Shown here: piece by piece, positions 5,390 to 5,671 of the stretch | How positions within the stretch are numbered: position 1 is the first letter of the stretch | Layout: every line of letters begins with the position of its first letter | Origin: Planctomycetota bacterium | GTDB lineage: Bacteria; Planctomycetota; Phycisphaerae; WQYP01 | Length of the DNA: 5,671 nucleotides | Direction: 5' to 3' | Assembly (NCBI GenBank): GCA_021816165.1 | Contig: JAKAYZ010000198.1 | Coordinates: 1 to 5,671 of the forward strand | Program-made: the position numbers and the translations under genes | Notes under the pieces: generated by a model | Databases searched by the model: none | What the model was told of the DNA's origin: nothing | Seen by the model: the letters and a program-made list of their open reading frames with translations, nothing else

Positions 5390-5671
5390 TTGTTCAGCCA
5401 GCACCATCGGCTCTGGATCATCATAGCCGTGCAGCCGTGCCGTGGCCAGGAAAGTCTGGCGGATAGGTCGGCTTGGGTTCGTCAGGTGAAACCGGCCGCA
5501 GTGTTGCCACCGCAGGCGCTATAACTGCCCGCGATGGCCAGTGCTACCATTGGTGTTCATCTGCGCCTGCAGGCAAGCGCCAACATAAATTCGCCGCGGC
5601 TGGCCCACGCCATCGTGACCAAGCCAACACACTTTACTGGACCGTCGCTGGCCTAACAGCTCGCGGGCGGT
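5390..5671. other. Region without a convincing gene upstream of the hydrolase
   Basis: All frames are interrupted. On the minus strand a frame runs in from the edge and stops at 5519 after 50 codons (translation TARELLGQRR... to GHRGQL), with no family resemblance. A second frame gives a 22-codon piece from ATG 5550 to a TGA at 5484-5482 with a lipoprotein-like ALAIAGSYSACGGN, and a third continues as PVSPDEPKPTYPPDF to a stop at 5423-5421. On the plus strand there is only a 40-codon ORF at 5534-5656 (MASATIGVHL...) without visible support. The hydrolase promoter should lie here but I do not see a clear -35/-10 pair. I saw no tRNA, RNase P, SRP or tmRNA hallmark. Confidence 0.4.

Noticed and set aside
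4745..5524. 259-codon plus-strand reading frame opposite the dienelactone hydrolase
   Set aside because: It is the antisense shadow of a gene with a complete catalytic triad; its translation is rich in Arg/His/Gln and has no domain pattern.
5441..5565. RNase P-like signature (AGGAAAGTCTGG followed by AGTG and GGTGAAA-like pieces)
   Set aside because: The conserved ACAGA/GCAAACCGCC core and the closing ACAGAA segment are absent, and the distances do not fit; resemblance is local.

Overview
The window is 5,671 bases of moderately GC-rich bacterial DNA with six protein-coding genes, one of them cut by the left edge. Three of the six encode proteins with a clear lipoprotein signal peptide and a fourth encodes a membrane-anchored protein, so the region is dominated by cell-envelope genes. 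There is no sign of an insertion sequence, CRISPR array, tRNA or rRNA. From memory, the lipoprotein at 248-901 resembles a family I associate with Planctomycetota (DUF6655). Together with the GH4 enzyme and the LpoB/YcfL-like pair this makes a planctomycete-type genome my best guess. That is an inference from protein style, not from any marker gene.

Left part (1-901, minus strand): a lipoprotein gene is followed 36 bases later by the start of a membrane-anchored protein that looks like the N-terminus of an AsmA/TamB-type envelope protein. The two are probably co-transcribed leftward. A 339-base intergenic region (902-1240) separates this unit from the rightward genes and should hold both divergent promoters.

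Centre (1241-4577, plus strand): first a glycoside hydrolase family 4 enzyme (NAD- and metal-dependent, MelA-like, with a CHGV rather than CHSV signature and a long basic C-terminal tail). A 130-base gap with a good sigma-70-type promoter follows. Then comes a two-gene unit of lipoproteins: a CsgG/LpoB-like protein with an extra C-terminal domain, and a YcfL-like (DUF1425) protein 45 bases downstream. In Escherichia coli ycfL and lpoB are also neighbours, so this pair is the most interesting point of the window: the association appears in a different gene order and with a larger LpoB-like partner.

Right part (4578-5671): a dienelactone hydrolase family gene on the minus strand converges on the lipoprotein unit, with a possible hairpin terminator in the 47-base gap. 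Upstream of it, 5378-5671 holds no convincing intact gene, only short interrupted reading frames on both strands, one of which resembles a decayed small secreted protein.
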